DNA of 64,000 nt from Achromobacter seleniivolatilans. GTDB taxonomy: Bacteria; Pseudomonadota; Gammaproteobacteria; Burkholderiales; Burkholderiaceae_B. The position numbers were made by a program, and so were the translations under genes. The notes under the pieces were generated by a model, which ran no database searches, was not told where the DNA came from, and saw only the letters and a list, made by a program, of their open reading frames with translations. Location: NCBI RefSeq assembly GCF_030864005.1, contig NZ_CP132976.1, positions 5,952,001 to 6,016,000 of the forward strand, read 5' to 3'. This document shows positions 42,226 to 50,561 of this stretch, piece after piece. The stretch's first letter is position 1. Each line of letters opens with the position of its first letter.

Positions 42226-45200
42226 ATGACGATTTCCGAGCAAAGCAGTGTATTGGCCCGCTTACGCCGTTATCAGCAGATACTGGTCATGGGCGGCGGC
42301 GCCGCCATCACGGTGGTGGTGCTGGTGGCCGGCCTGATGGAGGTCGCGGCGTCGGTCAACGCCTATCTGACGCGCATGAAGGAAGAAATCTCGATCGACA
42401 TGCGCAGATCCATGGATTTCAGCACGCGAGCTGTGGCGACGCTGCGTAACAATGTGCAGAACATGGAACTGGCCTGGAGCAGCGCGAATGCCGATAGACA
42501 AGCGCGCGAGGCGTATTTTGGGCAAGAGGGGCTGTTGCGGGTGCAGCCGGACCCGGACGGGCCGCCGTTGCTGGTGTTGCGCAACACCAATGCGGCCAAC
42601 GCCGCCGATGCATCGCGCTACGTGCAGCTGGCGGGCAGAATGGCCGCGGCGACCGCAGTTATCGCGGCGCGCAATGCTGGCGATCTTACCGTCTACCTGT
42701 ACAGCCCCGACCAAAACAACCTGATCCTATCGGTGCTTCCCTGGGGGGGGTATGCGTGGCAGGACCGGGTGGCGCTTGACCGGGCCGGCCTTTTTGCTGC
42801 GCTGACGTCGTCGGGCGGCGTACCCATTTCGCCACCCGAAGGCGGCTGGCGAAATCCGGCCACAGGTTCGCCGCAGTTTCGATGGCTGCCGCCTTATGAG
42901 AGTCCGCTGACTGGCAAGCAGGCCGTGCGCATTGCGACGGAACTGACCGGCTGGGACGGCACGCCGTTTGGCACGCTGGTGTATGAAATGCCGCTTAGCG
43001 CGCTTGCCGCGAACCTGCCCGCAACCAGCTATTCGGGGGCGTGCATGTTGCTGGCGCCTGATGGTTCCTTGATCGTCGCGTGCCCGGATTCATCCGGAAC
43101 AGAGCTGTTGCCTTTGGCCCGTAAAGCGCTTGCGGCGGGGTTGGATAAGCCGTCCCGCAGCGTGTTTATGGATGGACACGTCTTATCGGGCTGGTCTTTG
43201 CTGCCGACGGGGTGGACGCTGGTGCACGCGCAGTCATGGCGCGAGATATTGGCCGGGGTGGGGCCGCAGATCGTGCTGGCCACCCTGACGTCGGCCATCA
43301 TCATCGCGTTGACATGGGCGCTGCTGTTGCTGGTGAAGTGGCGAGTGTTCGTGCCGGCGATACGGCAGTCGCAACGGGTGTTCGACAGCGAGCAATTGAG
43401 CCGGACGCTGGTGGAGACAGCGCCGGTCGGGCTGGGCCTGATCACCGCAAATACCGGGAAACCGCTGCTGCGCAGCCCCTCGATGATCGACACGGCGAAT
43501 CGGGTGGTGGTTGAAGGGCCGAGCCTATCCTACGCATTGTCCCGGCATTATCTGAAACGGGAGCTGGAATCGCCTGCCAGCCGCTCAACAAAACCGGCGG
43601 TCTTTGAAGAGGACCTGACTTTCTCCACGCGCGACGGGCAGCGGCTGGATTTGTCGGTGAGCATGGTTCGCGCCCGCTATCAGGATGAGGATGTGCTGGT
43701 GACGGCATTCACTGATGTGACGGCCGATAAGCAGCTGGAGCACGAGCTGCGCAACGCGAGGCAGGCGGCCGACTCCGCCAATGCAGCCAAGTCCGCCTTC
43801 CTGTCTGCCATGAGCCACGAGATCCGCACGCCGTTGAATGCCGTGCTTGGCAACCTGGAACTGCTGGCGTATTCGCCGTTGGACGAACTGCAACGCGACC
43901 GGCTGAACACCATCCGCACAGCCTCTGACGGTTTGCTGAATGTGGTGAGCGACGTTCTGGATTTTTCGAAGATTGAGGCCGGCGAACTCTTGCTGGAAGA
44001 CCTTGAGTTCGATGTGCTGGAGCTGGCCTCCCAGACGCTGATGGTGTTTGCGCCCGTAGCGCGGGCCAAGGGCCTGACGCTGCTGGGCGAATTGGGCGAC
44101 ACCATTACCTGGCCTTTGCGCGGCGATCCTGCGCGATTGGGGCAGGTCATGAATAATTTGCTCTCCAATGCCATCAAGTTCACGGAGGCCGGTCAGGTGA
44201 CATTGCGTTTGTCCCGAGACGATTCCGCGTCGCAGATGCGGATCGAGGTCATCGATACCGGCATCGGTATCAGCGACGATCAGCTGTCGAATCTATTCCA
44301 GGATTTCAGTCAGGCGGATGCAACGATCACCCGGCGTTTCGGTGGTTCGGGCTTGGGGCTGGCCTTATGCCAGCGTTTGGCGCAGGCCATGGGCGGCGCG
44401 CTGACGGTACAAAGCCAGCCAGGCGTGGGCAGTTGCTTCACCTTGAGCGTGCCGTTGCTCGGCACGTTGCCCGCCGCCGACGCGCAAACCGGTGACACGC
44501 CTCATTTCGACGGAGAACCTGTGTTGCTGGTTGCCGCGTCGCAAGACGAGCGAACACGGCTGGGCCGTATCTTGCAGGCTTGGGGCTTGCAGGTGGCCAG
44601 CTACCGGCATCCGGCCCTGATAGTGCAGCAAGAGGTGGAAGACGCCGCCGCGCTGGTTTTCTGGGGGGATCGCCAAACCTGGCATCCCAACGACGAGAAC
44701 ACGCTGGTGGAAGACGCTTCGTGGGTGGTGGATTGCGGCGAGGAAGGGCCGGCGCAACCGGTGGCGTCCGGGCGGATCGTGAGTGCGTCGGTGTATGGCT
44801 TGCAGGGGCTGGCGAATGGCTTGCGGTATGCGCTGCAAGGCCGGGCTCTGTCCGCGCAGCACCCGGACGGCATGGTGCTGGGAAAGCGCCTGCGCGTGCT
44901 GGTGGCGGAAGACAACGTTGTGAACCGCAAGCTGTTTGAAGAGCAACTTGCGTTGTTGGGATGCGACGCCACCTCTGTGGCGGATGCGGAACAGGCCCTG
45001 GCCTGCCTGGAACGGGAAGCGTTTGATTTGCTGCTGACCGATCTGTCCATGCCGGGTCAGGACGGCTTTGCGTTGGCGCGGCAGACTCGGCAACGTTGGC
45101 CCCGGATGCCGGTGATGGCCGCCACGGCTAACGTCACGCCGCAACAACGCGAAGAGGGTGAACGCGCGGGCATGGCGAGGGTGCTGGGCAAGCCGCTGTC

Positions 45201-45708
45201 ATTGGCAGACTTAGGATTTGCGCTGTCGGAAATTGCTGGCCTGCCGCCGCTACAACGCGATGCGTCCGTCGGCAATGGCTTGTTGGGCGGCCGCGCCGTT
45301 GCCGACGATACTTGGCGCGTGTTCGTTCAGTCATGCCGCGATGCGGTGCAGATCTTGCGCGAAGGCCTGGACGACGAGGATGCCCCCCGATTGCTGGCAG
45401 AGTTGCATTCCTTGGGCGGCGCGTGCGCGGTGTTTGGCTTGAACGACATTGCGGCACGCGGTGCGGCGCTGGCGCAATCGATATCAGCGCACGGCGTGCG
45501 CGCCTGCGCCGGCGATATTCATGCGTTGAACGATGCGCTGCTAGCAGTGGTTTTGCACGAGCCGTCGCATCTGGCCGGCATAGCCGATCAGATTCTCGCG
45601 CTGCTGCAAACGAGCGGCGGACGGGGCCAAATCAACGCTATCGCCGAATTGGCGAAGACGTTGCGTGCCGGCCTTCAAGAATCCGGCCGGCCGGTAAATG
45701 GACGCTGA
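42226..45708 (+). CDS. RcsC-like hybrid sensor histidine kinase 2 (HisKA-HATPase-REC-HPt)
   Basis: 1160 aa from ATG 42226 (the frame is open back to GTG 42181). Tandem homologue of kinase 1 with nearly identical cytoplasmic modules: His531 (AMSHEIRTPLNAVLGN), HATPase (NNLLSNAIKFTE; GSGLGLALC), receiver Asp939 (LLTDLSMPGQDGFAL), HPt His1061 (ELHSLGGACAVFG). The periplasmic part is much larger (about 300 residues between helices at ~20-40 and ~350-375) and unrelated to that of kinase 1, so the two read different signals into what may be the same relay. It is 69 bases downstream of kinase 1 and probably co-transcribed. Confidence 0.9.
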   Translation: MTISEQSSVLARLRRYQQILVMGGGAAITVVVLVAGLMEVAASVNAYLTRMKEEISIDMRRSMDFSTRAVATLRNNVQNMELAWSSANADRQAREAYFGQEGLLRVQPDPDGPPLLVLRNTNAANAADASRYVQLAGRMAAATAVIAARNAGDLTVYLYSPDQNNLILSVLPWGGYAWQDRVALDRAGLFAALTSSGGVPISPPEGGWRNPATGSPQFRWLPPYESPLTGKQAVRIATELTGWDGTPFGTLVYEMPLSALAANLPATSYSGACMLLAPDGSLIVACPDSSGTELLPLARKALAAGLDKPSRSVFMDGHVLSGWSLLPTGWTLVHAQSWREILAGVGPQIVLATLTSAIIIALTWALLLLVKWRVFVPAIRQSQRVFDSEQLSRTLVETAPVGLGLITANTGKPLLRSPSMIDTANRVVVEGPSLSYALSRHYLKRELESPASRSTKPAVFEEDLTFSTRDGQRLDLSVSMVRARYQDEDVLVTAFTDVTADKQLEHELRNARQAADSANAAKSAFLSAMSHEIRTPLNAVLGNLELLAYSPLDELQRDRLNTIRTASDGLLNVVSDVLDFSKIEAGELLLEDLEFDVLELASQTLMVFAPVARAKGLTLLGELGDTITWPLRGDPARLGQVMNNLLSNAIKFTEAGQVTLRLSRDDSASQMRIEVIDTGIGISDDQLSNLFQDFSQADATITRRFGGSGLGLALCQRLAQAMGGALTVQSQPGVGSCFTLSVPLLGTLPAADAQTGDTPHFDGEPVLLVAASQDERTRLGRILQAWGLQVASYRHPALIVQQEVEDAAALVFWGDRQTWHPNDENTLVEDASWVVDCGEEGPAQPVASGRIVSASVYGLQGLANGLRYALQGRALSAQHPDGMVLGKRLRVLVAEDNVVNRKLFEEQLALLGCDATSVADAEQALACLEREAFDLLLTDLSMPGQDGFALARQTRQRWPRMPVMAATANVTPQQREEGERAGMARVLGKPLSLADLGFALSEIAGLPPLQRDASVGNGLLGGRAVADDTWRVFVQSCRDAVQILREGLDDEDAPRLLAELHSLGGACAVFGLNDIAARGAALAQSISAHGVRACAGDIHALNDALLAVVLHEPSHLAGIADQILALLQTSGGRGQINAIAELAKTLRAGLQESGRPVNGR

Positions 45709-45858
45709 CGGCCGCCTGAGTCGCTTCTGCTGACGTCCAAACATGGCGTCAAAACTGGCCTGCGCAGGGTCGGCGAAACCCGCTATTGACGCGCATTGCA
45801 GCCAAGTATTGCGTTCTTGACAATCCTTGATAATTGGTAGGGCCGGAATAGGGCGAAT

Positions 45859-45876
45859 TTCGTACCGGTCCAATAC
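45859..45876 (+). promoter_or_regulatory. shared promoter element, site 6
   Basis: TTCGTACCGGTCCAATAC, 145 bases before the autotransporter gene. At the spacing seen at other sites a possible -10 would be GAGAAT, 17 bases after TACTCG. Confidence 0.55.
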
Positions 45877-46020
45877 TCGCGCTTCGACGCGCTGCGGAGA
45901 ATTCGGGGCATCACGAATTGATGCCCCTTTTCCGTTAGCTCGAACTCATCGTGATCGTCTCTGCGTTACGGATGTATACCGTGGCCAGAATGCGGAAAAG
46001 GGGTAAGGACTCCTTTTCTC

Positions 46021-49000
46021 ATGAAATTCCATTTGACCCCCTTGATGGCAGCGTTGCTAGCTGCCAGTGTTCCGGTATTTCCCGCAATCAGCATGGCAGC
46101 CGAAATCGGCCAGGTGACTGTGTCAGACTCGACCGGTCTCACGCAGCGTACCCTGGACCCGGGCAGCAGTATTACGTTTGACGCAAGCGGCTCCGCTCTG
46201 TCGGTTTCTGTCGCCGGAAACAGCGTCACCGCAGACAATCTTTCGATCAAGGCTGGCGGCCCGAACTCCGCCGCTACCAAGGGTGTCAGCGCCACGACAG
46301 GCGGCGTAGTGAACTTGTCGAACAGCAGTGTCAATACGCTGGGCGTGGGGCAACAGGCACACGGGCTGTATGCGGAAAATGCAGGCAGTGTGATCACGGC
46401 TACCAATACGGCGATCAGCACCCTGGGCCAGTATTCCCACGGGGCCTATGCGCTGGGCGGTGGCAAGATTAAGTTGGAAGGCGGTTCAGTTTCCGTGGTT
46501 TCCAATACCGCCACTGGTCTGCTCGCGGACGGCGTCAACTCGCTGATCACTGCCAAGTCGCTGGACATCAGCACAAACGCTACCGGTGTCATCAGCTATG
46601 CCGCCAATGCAGTCAATGGCGGGCGGATTGAACTTCAGGACGTCAACACAACGGGAGGTCAACTCCAGGTACAGGGTCTCACTTCGACGCTCGTGTTGAC
46701 GGATACGAACGTGAACAGCGGCAGCGCCAACGGCATTAATGTGGACAGCGGCACGCTGACGATGCAGGGCGGGTCGGTGTCGGCCGTCACTTCCGCGGTT
46801 ATGGTACGAGCGCTAAGTGGCGTCAAAGCCGGAACGGCCAATATCAAGGACGCGACGCTGACATCGACTGCCGATTTTGGTTACGGCATCAATCTCAATA
46901 TGGACGGCTCATCGGCCACCGTTGAGAACGTAGCAATCAATGCGTTGGGAGCGTCTGCTGTAGGGGTTTGGATGCCCTTACCGAACGCGGCTTTTGACGC
47001 TCGCAATTTCAGCATTGTTTCTGGCAGCGTCGGCATCGACAACCGGGCTGGGAGGGTGACGTTGAATGACGGCTCCATCACCACGGCTGGCGCCAATGCG
47101 TTTGGCCTCTATGCCTCAACCACTGGGGCTGTGCCGAGCACTATTGCGACAAATATCAAGATCAAGACTGCTGGCGCCGGTGCAGTGGGGGCAATGTCCC
47201 GCGGAGCGGGCGCCAATATCTCTCTGACCGATTCCACCGTAGAAACGGGAGGCGTCGGTGCGTCTGGTCTGTACACGTCAGGCAGCACTGCCTCGATGAT
47301 CGCAACGGGGACCACGATAACCACCAGCGGTCAGAATTCGGCTGGCGTCGAGCAGAACAATCTGGCGTCTCTCCAGTTGGATAATTCGAAGATTCTGACG
47401 CAAGGGAAAGATGCGCACGGGTTGTGGTCCTATATCTTGGGCAGCGGCGCGTTTACCAATGTCTCGCGAGTGACGAATGGGTCCGTAATCGAGACCACTG
47501 ACGGCATTGGTTTGGTGGCAACGGGTTCAAACCACAATATCGTGCTCGAAAATTCCCGGGTGTTGGCGCGCACGGGGGGTGTCGTGGATGACGGCATTGC
47601 GATTCAAACCGACGTGTTAACTACCTCCACCGCGACTTACCAGACTGGCCAAGTCAACGTCGATGCTACGGGCTCCACGCTGACCGGCAGTGTGCTGGCG
47701 AACAGCGGCGTGCTGGATATGACGCTCAATGGCGGCAGCACCTTGACGGGTGCTGTCGTTAGTCTGGGCGGGCGCGTAAATAGCCTGTCGCTGGACAATT
47801 CCAGTGTTTGGAACGTGCGCGGAAATTCCAACCTGGGCACGCTGAATAACGCTGGAACGGTCAGCTTTGTTTCGCCCAATGCGAACGCGGGCTTCAAGAC
47901 GCTGACCGTGAATAACTATGTGGGCGGCGGTACCTTGGTCATGAATACGCAGCTGGGTGACGATGCGTCGCCGACCGACAAGCTGGTGATTGATGGCGGC
48001 ACCACGTCGGGCGTCACGTCGATGCGCGTGATCAATAGCGGCGGCGTGGGTGCACAAACAGATCAGGGTATTCGTCTGGTCGAAACCATTAACGGCGGCA
48101 CGACGACGACGGATGCCTTCCATCTTGATACCGGCTCGACAGGCTTCCGCGCCAGCTCGGGCACCGTTGCGATCAAGGGTTATGACTACAGCCTGGTGCG
48201 TGGCGGCAATCAAGGCGTTGCGGCGGATTGGTATCTGACATCTGTCTTTGATCCGACTTACGTCGATCCTGAAACCGAAACCGAGAAGCCTTACACGCAG
48301 AATCCGCCGCAGAACGATCCTGTCTATCCCGGTGGCCCATTTACGCCGCCAGACTTGGTGTTGCCGCCGGACGCGCCCGTGGTCAAGAACGTCTCGCCCG
48401 AAAGCGGCGCATACGTCGGCAACCAATTGGCCGCCTCGCGTATGTTCATGCACGGCTTGCACGATCGCGTGATTGCGCGCGCGCCCCTTGCTGGCGACAA
48501 CACCGCCTCGTTGCCGTTCGGCGGCTGGGCTCGTGTAGAGGGTAGTCATGATGGCAAGCTGCGCATGTCCGAAGGTAAGGTCAGCGTGGACACGGACCGC
48601 AGCATCATCCATCTGGGCGGCGACGTCCTGTATGGCCTGCTGCCCAATGAAGGCCTTGCGGTGGCTGGCGTGATGGCGGGTTATGGCGATGCGCGTGTGA
48701 CGTCCACGTCGCGCCTTATGGTGCCCGGCACGAACCAGAGCGTGGATGCCAAGGCGCGCGGCAAGGTGTCAGGTTATTCCGTGGGCTTGTATGCAACTGT
48801 CTACGGCAACGTGGCAACCGGCTTGGGCCCGTACGCGGATTCGTGGTTGCAGTATGGCCGCTATTCCAACCAGATCAACAGCGAATTGGGTTCGGCGCGC
48901 TACCACTCCAACGTCTGGACAGCATCGCTGGAAGCGGGTTATGCCGTGCAGCCTTTCTCTTCGTCGTCGGCGCTGGGCGCGGTGGTGCTTGTGCCTCAGG

Positions 49001-49371
49001 CTCAAGTGGCCTACACGCACTACGACGCCGCGCGCGCTACGCTGCAAGGCATGGAGATGACGAGCGACAGCCCCAACGCCGTGAGTACCCGTGTTGGCGT
49101 GCGTGTGTATCCGCAGGGTAAGGCGGACGCCGCATCGCTTGTTCGCCCCTTCCTGGAAACGAACTGGCTGCACAACTCTGGCAATCCGAGCGTCAATATG
49201 GGCGGCAACTCGTTGAGCGCCGCGCCAATGCGCAATGCGGCCGAACTCAAGCTGGGCGCTGAAGGCCGGATTGGCAAGTCTCTGTACTTGTCGGGTCAGG
49301 TGTCGGGCCAAATGGGCAGTGGCGATCAGCGCGGGTATGGCGGCATGTTGAATATCAACTACCGCTGGTAA
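46021..49371 (+). CDS. autotransporter adhesin (type Va, pertactin-like)
   Basis: 1116 aa. A signal peptide (residues ~1-26, ending SMAA) precedes a long Gly/Ser/Thr/Asn-rich beta-helix passenger with repeated patterns such as GQQAHGLYAENAGSVITAT and GQYSHGAYALGGGKIKLEGG. A proline-rich hinge (PYTQNPPQNDPVYPGGPF) and a ~270-residue autotransporter barrel (GGWARVEGSHDGKLRM onward) end in NINYRW with a terminal aromatic residue. The passenger resembles pertactin-type surface proteins; no RGD is seen. An AAGGA ribosome site lies upstream. The upstream region carries a copy of the shared promoter element, so it probably belongs to the local regulon. Confidence 0.92.
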   Translation: MKFHLTPLMAALLAASVPVFPAISMAAEIGQVTVSDSTGLTQRTLDPGSSITFDASGSALSVSVAGNSVTADNLSIKAGGPNSAATKGVSATTGGVVNLSNSSVNTLGVGQQAHGLYAENAGSVITATNTAISTLGQYSHGAYALGGGKIKLEGGSVSVVSNTATGLLADGVNSLITAKSLDISTNATGVISYAANAVNGGRIELQDVNTTGGQLQVQGLTSTLVLTDTNVNSGSANGINVDSGTLTMQGGSVSAVTSAVMVRALSGVKAGTANIKDATLTSTADFGYGINLNMDGSSATVENVAINALGASAVGVWMPLPNAAFDARNFSIVSGSVGIDNRAGRVTLNDGSITTAGANAFGLYASTTGAVPSTIATNIKIKTAGAGAVGAMSRGAGANISLTDSTVETGGVGASGLYTSGSTASMIATGTTITTSGQNSAGVEQNNLASLQLDNSKILTQGKDAHGLWSYILGSGAFTNVSRVTNGSVIETTDGIGLVATGSNHNIVLENSRVLARTGGVVDDGIAIQTDVLTTSTATYQTGQVNVDATGSTLTGSVLANSGVLDMTLNGGSTLTGAVVSLGGRVNSLSLDNSSVWNVRGNSNLGTLNNAGTVSFVSPNANAGFKTLTVNNYVGGGTLVMNTQLGDDASPTDKLVIDGGTTSGVTSMRVINSGGVGAQTDQGIRLVETINGGTTTTDAFHLDTGSTGFRASSGTVAIKGYDYSLVRGGNQGVAADWYLTSVFDPTYVDPETETEKPYTQNPPQNDPVYPGGPFTPPDLVLPPDAPVVKNVSPESGAYVGNQLAASRMFMHGLHDRVIARAPLAGDNTASLPFGGWARVEGSHDGKLRMSEGKVSVDTDRSIIHLGGDVLYGLLPNEGLAVAGVMAGYGDARVTSTSRLMVPGTNQSVDAKARGKVSGYSVGLYATVYGNVATGLGPYADSWLQYGRYSNQINSELGSARYHSNVWTASLEAGYAVQPFSSSSALGAVVLVPQAQVAYTHYDAARATLQGMEMTSDSPNAVSTRVGVRVYPQGKADAASLVRPFLETNWLHNSGNPSVNMGGNSLSAAPMRNAAELKLGAEGRIGKSLYLSGQVSGQMGSGDQRGYGGMLNINYRW

Positions 49372-49410
49372 TGCCTGCTATTGCACCTAGACTTAGGGTG
49401 CAATAAAAAA

Positions 49411-49455
49411 CTGGCCGGTTCAGGTGTTGAAACCTGAACCGGCCAGACTGTTTTT
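49411..49455. terminator. bidirectional intrinsic terminator
   Basis: A 14-bp perfect stem CTGGCCGGTTCAGG/CCTGAACCGGCCAG (15 with a T-A pair) with T5 four bases after it on the + strand. On the minus strand it runs directly into T6 (49405-49410 complement). It ends the autotransporter transcript and that of the convergent regulator. Confidence 0.92.
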
Positions 49456-49513
49456 GAAGAGACGAAAACGTATTTGGGTAAGCGTCGCGCACAGCGCGAC
49501 GCTTGGCGTGCCG

Positions 49514-50203
49514 TTAGTGCAGCTCGCCTGCGCTGCTGATCAGGCGATACAAGCCGCTGTCCGAAGACACGCCGAGCTTGCGGAATGCCGCTGCCTTTTG
49601 TGTGCTGACGGTCTTGGGGCTTTTCCGCAAGCGTGCCGCGATTTCCATCACATTCTCGCCTGCGACGAACTTCTTAACGACCATGCTTTCGCTAGGGGAA
49701 AGCTCGGCGCTATCCAGCAAAGCTTGCATACGGCCCACAGGACCTTCACTGGCGCCTGATCGGCGAATGGGAAACAGGCTATCGGGCAGCAGATGCCGAA
49801 TCGCCGGATCGACAAAACGTCCACCGCCGTGAACGCGGCGCAGCGCTTCGATGATGGTGTTTTCTGAAGCGGTTTTATTGATATAGCCATGAGCGCCCTG
49901 GCGCAACGCCAATGCGGCGATGCTGGGGTCTTGTGTTGCGGAAAAGATCACGATCCTGGCGCCAGGATGACGTTGCCGCAAGATGGGGATGAGTTGGGCG
50001 CCATCCTGGTTGGTGTTGTCTAGAAAATACTCCATCAACACCACATTGGCAGGCGTTGCCAGCATCATGTCTAACAATCCAACGCTGTCATCGAATGTGC
50101 CAAGTACATCGAAGTCGATGTAGTCCGCGAATATCGCGGTAAGCCCTTGAATTACGAGGGGATGGCTGTCTAGGATGGCGAGCTTTACACGGGTCGGGTG
50201 CAT
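49514..50203 (-). CDS. REC-LuxR response regulator 4 with Glu at the phosphoacceptor site
   Basis: 229-aa regulator from ATG 50203; longer starts add a non-homologous stretch. The receiver aligns with its neighbours, but the phosphorylated Asp position is Glu58 (NVVLMEYFLDN against DVLVTDYVMPG), and the acidic pair reads LDSHP. The switch Lys (YINKTA) is kept. HTH: LSPSESMVVKKFVAGENVME ... RKSPKTVSTQKAAAFRKLGV. Glu often mimics the phosphorylated state, so this may be a constitutively active or phosphorylation-independent member. It converges on the autotransporter gene and diverges from clpV. Confidence 0.88.
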   Translation of the reverse strand: MHPTRVKLAILDSHPLVIQGLTAIFADYIDFDVLGTFDDSVGLLDMMLATPANVVLMEYFLDNTNQDGAQLIPILRQRHPGARIVIFSATQDPSIAALALRQGAHGYINKTASENTIIEALRRVHGGGRFVDPAIRHLLPDSLFPIRRSGASEGPVGRMQALLDSAELSPSESMVVKKFVAGENVMEIAARLRKSPKTVSTQKAAAFRKLGVSSDSGLYRLISSAGELH

Positions 50204-50366
50204 ATAAATCAGTAGGGTTTCCCTATCTGCCAAATATGAAGATACGCACCGTCTTGTGGGCGGCACGTTGTGGGATGCTGAAAGTGGGAATTTCAGTCGG
50301 GCACGCGCGTAAAAAACACCATGGTGCGTGCATAGGAGCATTCTTATCGCACGGAGGCTTTCGGGG

Positions 50367-50384
50367 AATAGGACTATCCCGAAA
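50367..50384 (-). promoter_or_regulatory. shared promoter element, site 7 (minus)
   Basis: Minus strand reading TTCGGGATAGTCCTATTC; it lies within a near-palindrome (TTCGGG...CCCGAA, 50361-50384) 160 bases ahead of regulator 4. The match to the consensus is looser than elsewhere. Confidence 0.4.
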
Positions 50385-50483
50385 AGTGGACCTTGGTCTT
50401 AGTACGGGTACTTCGACCCACTGAATCCGCACGCGATTTTGATTTTTGGGTAACGCCCAAAGTCTTACTCAGTGCGGGCAAGG

Positions 50484-50501
50484 TTCTGTCCAGTCCGATT
50501 G
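50484..50501 (+). promoter_or_regulatory. shared promoter element, site 8 (clpV promoter)
   Basis: TTCTGTCCAGTCCGATTG, then TTGTTT as -35 and TAGCCT (50522-50527) as -10 at 17 bases. The GGATAGCCTCA at the -10 is identical to that of site 1, at the same distance from the element. This places the RNA start near 50534, which favours ATG 50562 for clpV. Confidence 0.65.
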
Positions 50502-50561
50502 TTTTCACGATAAATGCTGGATAGCCTCATAAGGTTTCTTTGGCCCACATTTAAAAAGCGA

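Noticed and set aside
47617..48612. 331-codon minus-strand frame in the autotransporter gene
   Set aside because: Shadow of the repetitive passenger coding region.
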